The notes beneath the pieces were generated by a model, which worked only from the letters and a program-made list of their open reading frames with translations, searched no databases and had not been told where the DNA came from. From the NCBI GenBank assembly GCA_011009095.1, contig VTPC01091051.1, positions 1 to 64,000 of the forward strand: DNA of 64,000 nt, in the 5' to 3' direction. The position numbers and the translations under genes were made by a program. Origin of the DNA: Ignelater luminosus. Taxonomy: Eukaryota > Arthropoda > Insecta > Coleoptera > Elateridae. Shown here piece by piece: positions 13,201 to 28,200 of this stretch. Numbering within the stretch: the first letter of the stretch is position 1; each line of letters starts with the position of its first letter.

Positions 13201-16200
13201 TTCAATTGGAACTTACATAATCGTTCCATACTTCGATGACACGATTTTTAGGAGGTCTTCCCCTTTTCCTACAGAACATTCCATCTATTGAGGTAGCTAA
13301 GTGTGTCATTGTTAAAGGATCTTTAGTTAAGCTAAGTTTCTTTGAATATTCATGCATTTTGTAATGCTCCAGTCTTCTAAATGGTTTGTCATTTGGTAAA
13401 ATAACTTCTCGACAGTTTTCCTGAAAACAGCATATTGAAATTAATTGGGTCTTCTTTTAAAACATTAATAACTTCTAATTACAATAATGATATAGCTTAA
13501 TATACTGGATTTTATGGTGTTGGTGTCAAGTTGAACTTGTATAGGTAAGAATTCTTGAGAATTTAAAGAACTTTCCTCTAGTGTGCATGAGGAGCATACA
13601 AATGAATTCATTTTCTTTAAAATAGTAATAGTGTCATGATTTTAAAAAGAAAATGGTCGACATTCTATCAAAGGCTATTGAGAAAAAATATGACAGATAT
13701 TTAGGGAAAAATGAATTCTTGTATGGTGTTTACACACATGCACACACTGGAGAGAAACCCTTGAAATACTGTTAGTTCAATATGTTTAATGCTTGCAACC
13801 TTGTAGTATGTCAAATTACATATATAGGGATTAGTTGCTCTATTTATTTACCAAACTGGTAATACTGTCTACAGGCTCACATTGTTAATTAGAAATTTGT
13901 TCATATCATATTTCATATAATATTCAAATCCATTCATTGGCATTGAATATAATAACCAGAGAATAAAAATCTAATACAACTGAACTAACTTACCCAGTTG
14001 CAATGGTAATGTTTTTCTTTGTCTTGATAAATGCAAGATTCATCACAACCACCACTTTGAGCAACTACAGTTGTATAAAACGCATCTGTTACTTGCTCTT
14101 GTTGCTCATGATTGCGTGCATGTTCTCGCACACCATCTCTACAACTGATAAATAATATCAGTATTATAAATAGGAAAGAATAGTACAATACAAGACTTAC
14201 TTAAAAACTATATCACAATGTTCCATTAAACAATGATAATGATCACTATAAGCATGTTCGCATTTTTCAGTACAAATATCTTGTTGTCCAAAGAACTGAC
14301 AATACTTTTTCCAAAAGTCTTCACTGTTCCATGGAATACCTTCCTCAGGTATAGTAAAATTTGAGTCATTTGCACTCAAATCCATAGCGGAAGAAGATTC
14401 GCCCTCCTCATAGCTAACAGGTGAGTTTCTTTCACTTAGAGTTTCTGAGTTTGATAAATTAGACATAGAACTTTGGTGAAACATACTAAGATTTAATCCT
14501 TCAAATTGTTGCTCATATTCACGTGGAAATCCTATATTCATTCCACTATCTTGAAGAGTTTTCATCATACTTTGTGCTAATTTGTACTTTCGGTATGCAA
14601 GCTCTGAATCTTTTCGTTCATGTTTCCTTTTATGTGAAAACAACTGTCCAGAACTATGTAATACATAATTACACTGCGGCCTTATGCAATGAATATGGTT
14701 GCAGACTTTAGAAAATCTGCAGTTATCATAAGGACATATCTCACTTTTCATAAATTTTTTAAATCCATCTCTGGAGAGTTGTTCATCCTTTATGTGATAA
14801 GACTTATGTTTTTCTAAAATGAAAATAATTTAATAAAACAAATAAAATATGATTATATTATGTGACATACCCATATCAGACTTATTTTTGAATGTAAACC
14901 TACAGCCTGATCTTCTACAATGAAAATGAGTTGTGCGTTGTCCAAAAAACGAACAGTACGAAGCACCACATTCTTCGGTCGCCCTATACCTTTGGAAACC
15001 TTCTTGAATAATGGCGGAGTCTTTTCTATGATAGTTAGCATGCATTTGAACATCAGATGTGGAAATGTACACCTTATCACAGCCTTCTTTGATACAGTGA
15101 TAATGGGTTTGTTTCTTATTATGCGTACAGTTTCCGTAACGGTCGGAACAATCATCGAGAGGGCTGTAACGCATAAACCCATGTTGTAAAGACTCGTCGC
15201 GTTTTTTATGCCATTTAAAATGCCTTATCATTTCTTCTTTCTTAATGAAAACACGAGAGTTGCAGTCTAAACAATGAAAATGTTCCCTGGAAAATCAAAA
15301 AACAAAAGGTACAATTAGTTATGATTTCGATAAAGAGTTTAAAGGAGATTTCAACTGACCTATAATTTAAATCCTTGCAGTAAGTACTACCACATTCTAA
15401 AGATGAGGAGAATTTCTTAACATATTTCGAATAATCTATTTGAGATTGCGATTTATTTACTAAACCTAGGTGGCTGTTTTCACGAGATTGTGTTGGTGCT
15501 AACGATTGTGCCATCATAGCTGAAAGGTAAAAAAAAGAAATTTTAGTAAAAATAGTATTTTGATTTAAAAGCTACTGTAGGAATGGTATGAGCAAAAGGG
15601 GTTCTTTTCAAGAATTAAGTTGCATTGATAAAAAAAGACATAAATAACAAATGATTGTATAATTAATATTATGATTTTTGGAAAAATATTTTAATGTAAT
15701 TTAGCAACAATTTTTAAATTTCTTTGAAAGCACACGGGAGTTTTAAAGAAATATGTTTTAAGGTTTCCTTATATTTTCTGCAACTTTTAGTTTCAACATT
15801 ATAATGCAGATGGCACCAAGCGTATCACTTTATAATGAATGTTGAAGATTTATTTCATTATGCAAAGATAGGTATTCTCTTTTTATTTGTTACAAACATT
15901 TCTTTAATAAATTGCATTCCATTTAGATCTCTTAAAAATAATTTGTTCTGCTTTTTCTCATCCCTCAAAGTATTTCAATATTTCCAAATAGAAATATTAT
16001 ACTCAAAAAATTGACAAAAACTTTGTGTGGATGTAAATGCCTGTAATGTGGTTTAATAAAACTTTTAAATATTTTATGATAAAAAAAGTCTCTGGAAAAG
16101 CAGTAATTCTAGAAACATATTGAAAATAAAACGATGAATTCCGAACCAGACATCCGTTTTATGTTTTATGTGTAATAAAAAAACAGAAAAAAATAATATA

Positions 16201-19200
16201 AATGCCAGTGGCTTCCAGCATTAATACAGAGAAATGTTAGTGCATAATAAAACGAATTTTTCGAAAAGAATTAAGAATAAGAACAAACGGTTTTTAAACA
16301 ATTTTAAATCAAAGTTAATTTCCAAGAAGAAATAAAGAAGTAATAGGTATGGCTATGTTGACAATAAAATCTAGGAACTCTTAACAGACAATGCATATGA
16401 ATTAACCGGGGCTACCGTTCTTTCCAAACGTTAACATATTATAGGTTGAGTTTAGGGACCTCAGCAGTAAATTAAATATTTAACTGCCTTTTACAAGTTT
16501 AAGCTGTGATGTATAATCACAACAAAAGAAGTTCTTGTGTACGAAATCCATTAAAAGCATTCCCAAGACTAAAAAATCTTAACGAATGGCGAGGATCTTT
16601 GAAAAATTTGCACGTGTGACATGCATTCAAAAAGCAACCAAAATAAAAGGGTATAGAATTTCAAAATTCCATAAAAGAAGGGTTCTTTAATATAAAAAAG
16701 AAAAAAACTAGTTTTATTTATCTTTTAACCCTTTTATATTTCGTATAAAAGACTCTGGATGTATTTCGGATTTATACAGTCGAACGTGTTAAATAAATGC
16801 TGTCGTATTTTTTCAAAGCGTTTTCTACTATTTTGGACCACTACAGTTGAAAAACCCACTTTAAAGTAGTATTTATATTAAAGCATAAGGGCTATTTTAA
16901 ATATACGTAATCTCGTACACGTAGTACGAAAGATAGGGGTGCCCTTATATAGTTTAGGGTATATATTAGATGTAAAAGAATAAAAGGGTTGGAACTCCCG
17001 AAAATTTTTTAATAATGTCAAATTTCCGGGGGCGCAATTTTGTAGCTCATTGGTTCTTCTAAAATTTTATTTGAAAGGAATCGACAGAATTTTTAGTTCA
17101 CTACGTTAAGTAACCGTGATGTTTTTGCAGTTATTATTACGCATGATTGACAATTGCAAGGGGATGTTATTGAAAATTTGGAGATTAGTTGATTAAAACT
17201 TTTATTAGTGAATTATTAGTGAGTAATGTGGTTTTTCAAAAGAGAGTTTTTAAATTATTTTAAAAAAGTGGCGCGGAAGTTTGATTAAAATCAGAATTAA
17301 GTGTCAAACTAATCAAATTAAACTCGAAAAATTAATTATTTTAAATTTTTAATTAATGTTAATCTTTTAAGAGGAAAAAATTAATTAAGTAAACGTAACA
17401 CCAACACTTTTAAGAGGTTTTTTATTTGATTTCTTGAATTTTGTCTGAAAACTGCTAAAGGCAAATATAAACAGCACAAAGCAAAATAAAAAGTAAAATT
17501 TATTACAATGACTAATAAAATGTGTTTTTAAAAGAAAAAGGGAAGTAATTTGGCATTTTTACATTTGAAATAGTAATAATAATAATAATAATAATAAACG
17601 CGTAAAAAGAAAGAAATTGGGCAGGAAATAACTTCTTTTTTGTAATGTAAAGGGAAATGATGAGCCAGATAATTAGTTTATAAAACTTGAAAGTTTCTAA
17701 CACGAATTTAATGTTGAAGAGAAAATAAAAGAAAATTAAACTCGAATAAAAACGAGCAGGCGGTAAAATAATAAAAAATTCATCTTTTAGTCCTTTCTTA
17801 AAGGTTAATGTTATTATTTATCTTGTCTTGTATTTTGTAAGGAATTCCTAGGATTGAACTTTAAAAAAATGCCATTTAAAGAACTTTTCTGCCTCAAATA
17901 TTTAGCAAATTAATTAACAATATTCGATTTAGAGATGGAATGTAGAAGGTTTCTCAATGAAATTAATCATAACTACAAAATGAAACTCTTGTTTTAGAAG
18001 CATCCTGTATATGATCGAAACGCTTGGATTACCCTTTTTCTAAAAATGAATGAAGTGCTTTTCAAAGATCTGTGTTGTCTCATCTAAAATACTCGAATCT
18101 TCACAAATTATACCAGAGAGGGGTGTAGTATTCTTGTTTACATAAAATTCCTTAATAATATCAAAATTATCTCTTGTCTGCATGCGTATTTACTACACAC
18201 TACATTTTTTATACCCGCCTTTATTCATAAAATCATAATGATTATTTTTAAAAAGTCGTTCTTTCCATTTTTGTGACGTAATACAGACGAGTACTTGTAA
18301 AATAACACACAAGAGTCCAGATGTTTTTTGAAAGGGTCAAAATTACATTTAGAATTTTCATGCAACTTGAATCTTTAATGTATACTGATTTAAAGTTTGT
18401 ATTTCGTTCACAACTGACAAGCGTTTTGTTTATACAAGTGTTTTTAAGTTTTTTATTATTTCAATTTCAAATCCAGAAATTATATTTACAGACATGATTA
18501 TTATTTTACTCAAATGCGCTTGTTTGTGCTAGAATTTGAATTAGAAAAATAAATACGAAGTCCATTACGTGTATACTTCACGTTTATTTATTCTTCAATA
18601 AGTTGGGAATTCATTACGAATGCAAAAATATTGCCAAAACTTAAAACTGTTGTGCAAATAATTTTAAAATAGGATCTCCTTGGCCAACCGAGAAAATCAT
18701 GCACGTTATATTAAATTATTATTATTATTAATCTACATAAATGCGATGACAGCACTACTTTTAGAAATCAATAAAAATAGAAATAATAGTGTAAAAGATT
18801 CATGCTTATTTTCTTTTTATTACTAAGGCCTGGTCTTTCAATCTTAATTTCCGGATTAGTAACTTCAAATAATAGAAGTTTAAATTTAAATAAGGAGACA
18901 GCGGATGTGGCGGTACATTCACTGTTGAGAGAAACCTTTTAATGAAAGCAACAAATAAATCATAAAAATCGTATTTGAATAAATTTGTTACAATAAACGT
19001 TTAATGTTGCCGTAATGACAAATAAGTTTTGTTGAACACAATACAATTTTGATAAACTGTACGTACTATAATGAAATGTAAAATTAAACAATTTTTCAAG
19101 ATTTTAACAAGTCAATAAACTACTTCTTTTTGTACCTTTAATATTTGCTTGCCCTCAATTGCAAATTACTACTTACATGAAATATTTAGTTTTTTCTTTC

Positions 19201-22200
19201 TATAGAATTTAGGTTGAAGCTTTGGTTTATGAAAGAGTAAATTTAACCTAATGCAAAAATAAACTCGTACAACTACAAATTACTACCTACAACTGCATCT
19301 TCAAATGTCATGGTAAGCGCGGGTTTTTACTTGTCATTATAACTAAAATGCAGGAATCCAATATCATAGTTTTTTATCAAATTATTTTCTTTTTAATTAA
19401 ACTAAATACTAAATAAAAGTTTATTATGTGAACTTCCTACACAAATTAAAAGATCTGCTGATAGTATGATGTTAACAAATGGAAATAAATTCTCTGTACT
19501 AAATATGGTGCAACGTTGAGATCTAAATACTTAAGGAAATGATGATACCCGTTGGTCACATATATGATATAGGTATGTTTATTATTATAACTAGTAGAAT
19601 AGAACTTAATAGAAAGATTTTTTGGAAAAGTATTTTGACAATACCTAATATTAACTTAATTGTTGCTTTTGTCAGTTAACATGGATTACTTTACAAAAAA
19701 TCATTTGGCCTTTAACTTTTCTTATTCTCAATACGTTGACCATGCTTTGTAGGAGACAACTGGATAATTGCTACAAGTTGATTGAAGGTATCCATTTGAC
19801 AAAACGAAGCATAAAAACATGAAGTCTGGATAATGGTTACCAAAGAGTCTAAACGTTACAAACATTCAGAAGCTTCTATTTAAAGAGACGATCTTTTGAA
19901 ATCAATAACCGAACCTTAAGAAGTTGCAACTAATGAAATAAAAACAGACTTTGCATCAATAAATGATTAGTGGTTACAACACCAGTAGATTCAAATAATT
20001 TTGATATTTGTTGAAAATTCACCTCACTTTGCACAGTCCGTACGGGTAATTGACATGGAAGGCCGAAAGATACAAGCAGGAAAGGAGAGTGTTTCAAATA
20101 AATTCTATACGTTTATCTTCTGTAAGAAAGAGGAGGAAGATAGGTTTGGTACGTATGACATTTGTACAATTTGACAAAGAACATAGGATTTGAACAAAAT
20201 AGAAAACTTGAAACATATCTGTAGAGTTAGGACAAAAAAGGAAGATCTTGATGGTCTAAATCTAATAACAAGGCATATATTCTACCCACTCTGGATGAAA
20301 TCTACATAATTCGGGAAAGAGAAAAAAATAAACAGAATTAAAATTAGTTAGGTTAGTCAATCAGAATTCTTACTACTCAGGTACTTCTATGAATGAAGGA
20401 AGGTCTACGGAAGAATGATGAAAGTATGATGGCGTAATAAATTTAGAATATCTGTGCTTAAAACCTTTCTTCTCTACGAGTATTTCAAGGCAAACATTGA
20501 CAGCAGGAAACGGCGATAAATTTTGTAAAGCTAAAGTCAGTTTTACCATACCAAGGATAATTTGGCCTGGCTCATGTCTATATTCACCAATACTACTGGA
20601 TTATTATAGTGCAATTGATAATAAGAATATATGAATTTTTAAACGAAATTATTACATACGACGAAGCTTTACTTATAAGAAAGGTACATACGTTTGAAGT
20701 CTTCCGTGTTGCTTAGGTTGCTCATGTAGGGCTTTACGGCACAAATTCAAAAGTGATCAACCACACAAAGCGTTCATACAAATATAATTCATTGCAAAGG
20801 TACAACAAATTTTCAGAGTGTTTAACAAGCGGTTAAATAAAGAAGTTTTGGCTTCTAAGAACATTCTGGAATTGCTAGTTACCTGTTGTCCGTAACAGTA
20901 TTACATCAAAACGATATGCAGGATGTATATCTAACTGCGTGTTCTTGATAGGAGTGACGTTGTAGAAGCTATTATTGTTATTATACTATCAGTGGCAGTG
21001 TTTTTAAATCATGATCCGGTGAAGCCGAGCAGATAACAAACGAATTATGAGATACGAATAACTAATGCAAGTTTGATTTCTAAAATCAAGCAATCTACTG
21101 AACACACCATCATCATAGACGTTCTTTTCAATTAAGATTATACTAAAGGATAGTCTGTAAAATGATAGTCTTGATCCTTTGAGATTCTGTATGGTTATTG
21201 TTCTGCTTGCCTTGTTCCGTCTTTATGAATGTATTCGCAAGATTCTGGTTTGATCATTTAGAAGATTTAAGTTTTGGGAGAATCCTAGTATGTAGCTTGA
21301 GAGAGATTGAACCGATTTTGATAATTTGGGTCAGGTTGAACCCGGGCATCTGAAAGAAGCCATCGCTACCCCATGAAAAACAGGAAGGACCAAGATCAAG
21401 ATTATTTTGTGCAAGTAGTAAAACTAACGTTGAAAAAATATGTGGAAAATTTTCAAAACGTACACAAGTAAAAAATTTCTATGTAGCACTAAGCAATTTT
21501 AGTTTTGAGATGTACATGCAAAATGCTGGTTGTATAAATAAGTAGCAAATTGTTGTAGAACTAATCAGATCAATTTAGATGTTGTTGGTCCAGAAGATCA
21601 ATTAGCTAATGGTATGGCGGATGTCTTATGAAGACACAACATACCAGTGCATAACAAAAAAATGCAGCTCAAACCGAATCGAATAAACAGTGGACTAAAG
21701 ATTTCATGAACCAATGTGGAATTGCAACAGCAACTGGAAAGCATTCATCCAAGCTGGACAAGCAAAGAATTTCATTAACAGGAAGCGGTTTATCAACCGT
21801 TAAGGTGACATAGTAGCCGAGAATAAACAAAAAGTACGCAATGCTGCCAATAGTGTTGTTATGGAAGAGTTAGTAAAGTGACGAAGTCTCGGTTTTGGTA
21901 TTCTGCGATGAAAGAACCATTAAAGCTATGTTATCTTCTCAAGGTTATACAAGGATCTTTGATGGAGATCAAGGTGGTAATACAGGAGATATGGTTGCTT
22001 ACTGCCCTTTTATTAAATGATGGTATGTAAAAGTAAGAGTATTACAATTTAACTGTAGATTTGATGATCCTAAAACTGTTATATGGGATAGCTGTAGTAA
22101 TGCTACATATAGTTTGCATACCATCGAGTTAAAATGAGATAGTGATGATTCAGTAGTCGGTAGAAGCAGAAATGATTAAATTAATGGAAAACAACATAGA

Positions 22201-25200
22201 AGAGATAAAGACAGAAAGGTATTTCTAAGTCCATTTTGAAATCAGGAAAGGAAACATACAAAGCAAGCCGTGTAGATATTACTGCAGAAAACAGTTCAGT
22301 AGATCATTATCAGCGCAAATACCTGGAGTTATACGAGGTATAGAAGATACCGAAAAATCCGAATTTCGCTTTTAGGCAACGAATGAGTGACCTATTTTTG
22401 CTTTCTTCGTCAAGATTTCATTTTGATTGAATTTAAGCAAAACTACTTCCCACCAAGAATGTTGTTTTGTTTTTCGTTGAAATTTCAAATATTAAAAATG
22501 GAAGGTCGAATTGAGGAAAAAATTTTAGTCCTTTGAGTGAATGTAAACTACGATTTCTTTTCAACAATATCACTTTAAATTGAAGTGTTTTCCAACATTC
22601 TATTCATTTTAATTTTGACTTGTAGAATTATTTCCAGATTAGAGCAAACACAAAATACCGAAGGAACTGCTGATAAATATCGATCAATGGCGAATATCTT
22701 GAAAAACAAAATTTTGTAGAAACCTCCAATAGAATATCGAGTAGACAGTACAAATAAGAACTAGCAAAATTGTCCTAACTTATTTACACATCAGCAACAA
22801 GTCGCACAATAACTTTTAGATACGGAAATCCTCCACAGACTTATCCCTAGCAGGCTTGGAAGTTTTCTTTGTACTGATAGAAGATAGCTTTATAAAAAAA
22901 TACAATTTTAAAGTAGGAAAAATCTAAAAATAATGTTTCAATATTGTGAAACCGCAAGCACGAAAGAAAAAAACAAATTTGTTGATTTTACCAATTCACG
23001 GTTCGTTTTAACAATTAACATGCTTTTTATTACACAATTTCAGAAACTTTTGTTGTTTGCTCTTAAAATGGTATTTAATGGAAAATTTTTAACAACCAGA
23101 TTTAATTATTCTCCTTATAGCAACACCTCTATCATTAATAATGCAAAGCAGCGCATTTAAAGGTTAGGAAATTTTCTTTTATCCATTTTAGTTCTTTAAT
23201 TAATATTCCAACAATATCTTATTAATGACGACTTGAATTCTTAATAATCATAATGAAACATATAAATTGCATTTCTTTCATCTTTAATAAATTGCAATTC
23301 CATTTGTAATAATACATATAAAACCGGGAAATAAAACGACATTTTTTTAAAGCGATAGCTTAACAATAATAATCAATCGTCATTTAACTTTATGTAAATT
23401 TACAACAACACCATTACAAGTAGAATGTGATTATGGTGTGTTACCAATAAAATTCCATATTGAGAATTGATTGGTTAAGGAAATAATGAAATTAACAACT
23501 AGAAGTTTAGATGAAGCAAATAGTGCGCATGTAATTTCTACCTGGAAAATGAACACNNNNNNNNNNNNNNNNNNNNNNNNNNNNNNNNNNNNNNNNNNNN
23601 NNNNNNNNNNNNNNNNNNNNNNNNNNNNNNNNNNNNNNNNNNNNNNNNNNNNNNNNNNNNNNNNNNNNNNNNNNNNNNNNNNNNNNNNNNNNNNNNNNNN
23701 NNNNNNNNNNNNNNNNNNNNNNNNNNNNNNNNNNNNNNNNNNNNNNNNNNNNNNNNNNNNNNNNNNNNNNNNNNNNNNNNNNNNNNNNNNNNNNNNNNNN
23801 NNNNNNNNNNNNNNNNNNNNNNNNNNNNNNNNNNNNNNNNNNNNNNNNNNNNNNNNNNNNNNNNNNNNNNNNNNNNNNNNNNNNNNNNNNNNNNNNNNNN
23901 NNNNNNNNNNNNNNNNNNNNNNNNNNNNNNNNNNNNNNNNNNNNNNNNNNNNNNNNAAAAAAAGAACTTTTTTCTTTCCACTTTGAAAACTATAAAATCT
24001 TCCACAAAAATGATGTTTTATGTCCACGTAAAAGATCTCAGTTTTCTCTTTAAAGGACATTATCCTGCGTAATAAAATTATCATTATGTACGGATCGGAT
24101 GTAAACATACTTTGTATTTCTATAGGAAATTAACCTCTATTGCATATTTATTGTGTTTATTTACTAGCAAATGTAGTCGTAAATTACAATCACCAGTGAA
24201 AAGTATTGTCGCATTGCATTATTCTTGGTGGAAAAATATTTTTATTTGAATCCCGAAGGATATTTTTCCACTTAGTATCTTTAACCGCGATTTCTTTTTC
24301 CGTAATTACTTGGAGTTTAAATAATAAAAGTTAATTTATTTTGCAATTAAATAGATGTCCGATTTCAATTCATACCATCTTTGGTGAACTATATATAAAA
24401 AGCCGTTAAAAGGCTTTTTATATCAATAGACGTCAGAATAATAATTAAAATATGTGACTCAATTTTAAATTTATTCCAAAGAAAAATATATCATCACTAA
24501 TTATAAATCACAACAGATCGGGATTAAACTTATTTAGTGTTGTAATGTCATACAATTTTTTTCCTTATTCCTATTAGTGTTTTAATTATCTAATACAACT
24601 TTTTTCTGGAGGAATTTAACTATCAAAAATGTTTAGAAAATCGTAGGATTATCATAATTAATCTATATCATCATCATTATTAATAATTTTTGATACATGA
24701 GTTTTTTTTTCTATTTCCTATATACAATGAACTAAGTTCAATCAGTTAATAAATGATACTATTCAATAAAGTGTAATTAAACTGTAGTATAAACAAAAAC
24801 CTACAAAATTCTGCACTGAAAGAAAACAAACTAACATTTTTGCTTCAATGGGATGAAACTTCAAAAATATAATTTCTACTAGCTCATACCAGGTGGATTG
24901 GAAAGCATTGTAACACATGGGCTGAAAAGTCCCAGGCCTAACAAATAGATGGCGCTAGTTTTATTGCATTCACCGCTTTTTCAGTTAGTACTAACCTTCA
25001 AAAGACAGCTGTTAAAATTTCATGATATTCTATTCATTATTTTGTGAGTTATTGTGCTAAGAGTGACGCTACTTTTGTTATTTTCAAAACAATGGATCAA
25101 AAACAATTTCGTGTTTTAATTTTACACTGCTTCTTGATGGGAAAAAATACCGTTCACGCGAAGCAATGGCTTGAAAAGTGTTATGGGGACTCCGCTCCAT

Positions 25201-28200
25201 CAGAAACAACAATAAAACGTTGGTTTGCTGACTTCAAACGTGGTCGTAGAGACACCGATGATGCAGAACGCAGTGGACGTCCAAATGAGGCGGTAACACC
25301 AGAAAACATCAAAAAATCCACAAAATCGTTTTGAATAATCGAAAAGTGAAGTTGAGTGAGTTAGCTGACATTGTAAAGATATCAAAAGAACGTGTTATAA
25401 AGATATTGCATGAGCATTTGACTATGAGAAAGCTCTGCTCAAAGTGGGTGCCGCCTTTGCTCACTGTTCACCAAAAACAAGAACGTGTTGATGTTTCTGA
25501 GCAGTGTTTGGCCATGTTTAAACGTAACAAACTGGAATTTTTGCGTCGATATGTGACAATGGATGAAACATGGATCCATCACTTCACTCCGGAATCAAAA
25601 CGATCGTCATCTGAGTGGACAGCAACTGGTGAACCTCGTCCAAAGCGACCGAAAGCACAACAATCGGCTGGAAAGGTTATGGCCTCGGTATTTTGGGATG
25701 TGCGTGGTGTAATATTCATCGACTATCTTGAGAAGAGAAATACCATCAACAGTGAATATTATATAGCGTTATTGGAGCGTTTGAAGGCCGAAATTGCAAA
25801 GACACGACCGCATATGGCAAAGAAAAAAATTTTGTTTCATCAAGACAACGCACCGTGTCACAAGTCAATCAAAACAATGGCAAAACTACATGAATTGAAC
25901 TTCGAATTGCTCCCAAATCCACCGTATTCGCCAGATTTGGCTCCCAGCGACTACTGGCTGTTCGCAGATCTAAAAAAAATGCTTGCCGGTAAGAAATTTC
26001 GCTCGAATGAAGAGGTTATCGCCGAAACTGAGTCCTATTTTGAGGCAAAAGATAAATCGTTCTACAAAAGTGGTATTGAAATGTTAGAGCGGCGCTGGAA
26101 TGATTGATTGCGTTGTTCTTGATGGAAATTACGTTGATGAATAAAGCTAATTTTGAACAAAAAAAAACGTGTTTTCTTTGTTAGACCTGGGACTTTTTAG
26201 CCCATGTGTTACAACAGAAAACTCTGCTCTCCTAAGGAAAGACACTTACGGCACGTCAGAATTTATGAACTGTTTAATATTGACAACATTTCGATGGACA
26301 TACGCAGAAATAGCGCTAAACTGAAGATATTGGTAGATGTTTTGAAAATCTGAAAATATCAAAGATATAACAAAAATGGGATTGCATGAAATTCTTAAAC
26401 AAGCATAACTATGAAATTTGTGCTATAAGTTATTGCGAAACTTGCATAGTCTATCCTTTTCCAAAGTTTATAAAATCGTAGGATTATCATAATAACTAAT
26501 CTATACATCTGGAAGTAAACGATTATTATTAGTTTTTGGTGCACGAGCTTTTTCTATTTCCTGTATACACCTATTAATGAACTATTTCAATCAAGAAATC
26601 AATTATTAGATGCACTATTCAATCAAGTGCAATTTATAAACAAGAAACCTAAAGGTTGTATTAAAAGATAACAAATTAACATTTCGCTTAAATGGAATTA
26701 AATTTCAAAAGTGTAACTCCTACTAGATCATACCGTTTGAATAGGAAGGGTGGCACATTTTGTAATGAGCGATGATTCAGTTTTCGACTATGTTAAGACA
26801 CCTATGCCGCATCAGAATTTATATGGACTATAATAATACTGACAAAATATTTTGACGGACACATTGCAGAAAGTGAGCTAGACTGTAGGTACTTATTGCC
26901 TAGATGTTTGAAACATGTGGGAAGATGTTAACTGTTACAAGCAGTGACAACTTGTAGGTAAAAGATTGAAATTAATAAATGTTGTTAGATGACGAGCTTT
27001 TGCGCCACCTAGTATAGTTTGTCCTTTTTCCAACATTAATACTCGTTTGGTACAGTTGAATTTTGAATGCACTGTTCAATTTACCAAAAAGTGAATCTTC
27101 TAACACGGTAGCAATGATTGATATCCTGTTTAAGTGTAGACAAGAATAACTTATGGTTTTTAAAATTACAACCCTCCCCTCCTCCCTTTCTTTATTTATT
27201 TAGATTCTGTGACATACCTGTAGCGTCCTCCTCACTGTTTTTGAATCCAAACGCGGTAATATTATGTAATAACAGTCTTCTAAGCTGACCGAAATTTTTA
27301 CTTATAAAATTTATAAATGCACTGAAGGTGGTATCTCGAGTGAAGATCAAGATATAAATGTTTTGAGACTACAGAAAATGTTGAAGAAGCTTTCGGTGTT
27401 GTAGCTTTAAACAGTTTGAAACGGAAAACTGATTAAATAAAAGATTTCATTGTGTTTACAAAACTAAAGCAAACAGGCAAAGAATAATTCAAGGCAATGT
27501 AATGAGCATCCGAGACTGAACCAAGAAGAAGACCGTTGACCCAACAACTCAAAAAGGATAACGCAAGAAAGCAATAATTAATTTATACCTAAGTGCTGAG
27601 AAACTAAAATCAATGTGGAAGTGATGCAAGACTCTCTATAGATTAATTCGAGGAGGGCGTTTCATATGACATGCTGATCAATAAAACCTTTGAAGCAAAT
27701 CAAAACACTGTACTTGCTCACTAAAAGAAGAGAGAGCTGGATCGGGATAAAAGCTAATGTCTATTATGTTGAGTTTCTCTCTTCACCCAAGAACTTTACT
27801 ATATTTTGACCACTTTATTAACTGCAATTTTCAAAAACTGTTTTGGTTTCTTTAAGAGTTAGACTATTTATTATTGGTGTTTTCAACAACTATTTTATCT
27901 GAGTTTAAGGGTTCCCAAAAAGCCTATTTAGTAATCTGAGAATCTATGAACATGGAAACATCTCTCTTTACTTACACGCTAATCGTAATGAATTTTATTT
28001 AGAAACTATCAAACCTAATATTTTATGTGCTATTTTTAAAGATGCTGAAAGCGTTTTTTGTTACAGGTTGATCACAAATTAATTTTAATGTTTTACTGAT
28101 TTCGATCAAGAGAGTTGCCTGTATTTGAGTAAACATTTTGATTACTAATTTATAATAATGTAGCTTGCCACTAAGCCAACTTTGACATAAATATTTTTGG

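Larger units (their letters stand above)
24637..26471 (+). repeat. tandem duplication copy A (split by a mariner)
   Basis: About 536 bp of host sequence, 24637-24912 plus 26212-26471, aligns in order with 26472 to about 27030. Paired landmarks are AAAATCGTAGGATTATCATA at both starts, TTTCTATTTCCTATATACA vs TTTCTATTTCCTGTATACA, and CTAGCTCATACC vs CTAGATCATACC. On the far side of the mariner, CACGTCAGAATTTATGAACT matches CGCATCAGAATTTATATGGA. Similarity looks around 70 percent by eye with small indels. Confidence 0.75.

Noticed and set aside
14523..15189. Extra frames on both strands over castor exons (14523-14711, 14853-15189)
   Set aside because: Shadows of the castor coding exons; they lack the finger motifs and do not follow the splice phases.
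5177..17597. Short regular repeats that could suggest a CRISPR array
   Set aside because: They are simple (TAA)n microsatellites; no repeat-spacer structure exists and the DNA is eukaryotic.
23431..24108. Long open frames on both strands near 23.5-24.1 kb
   Set aside because: They run through 400 N of assembly gap and are artefacts.
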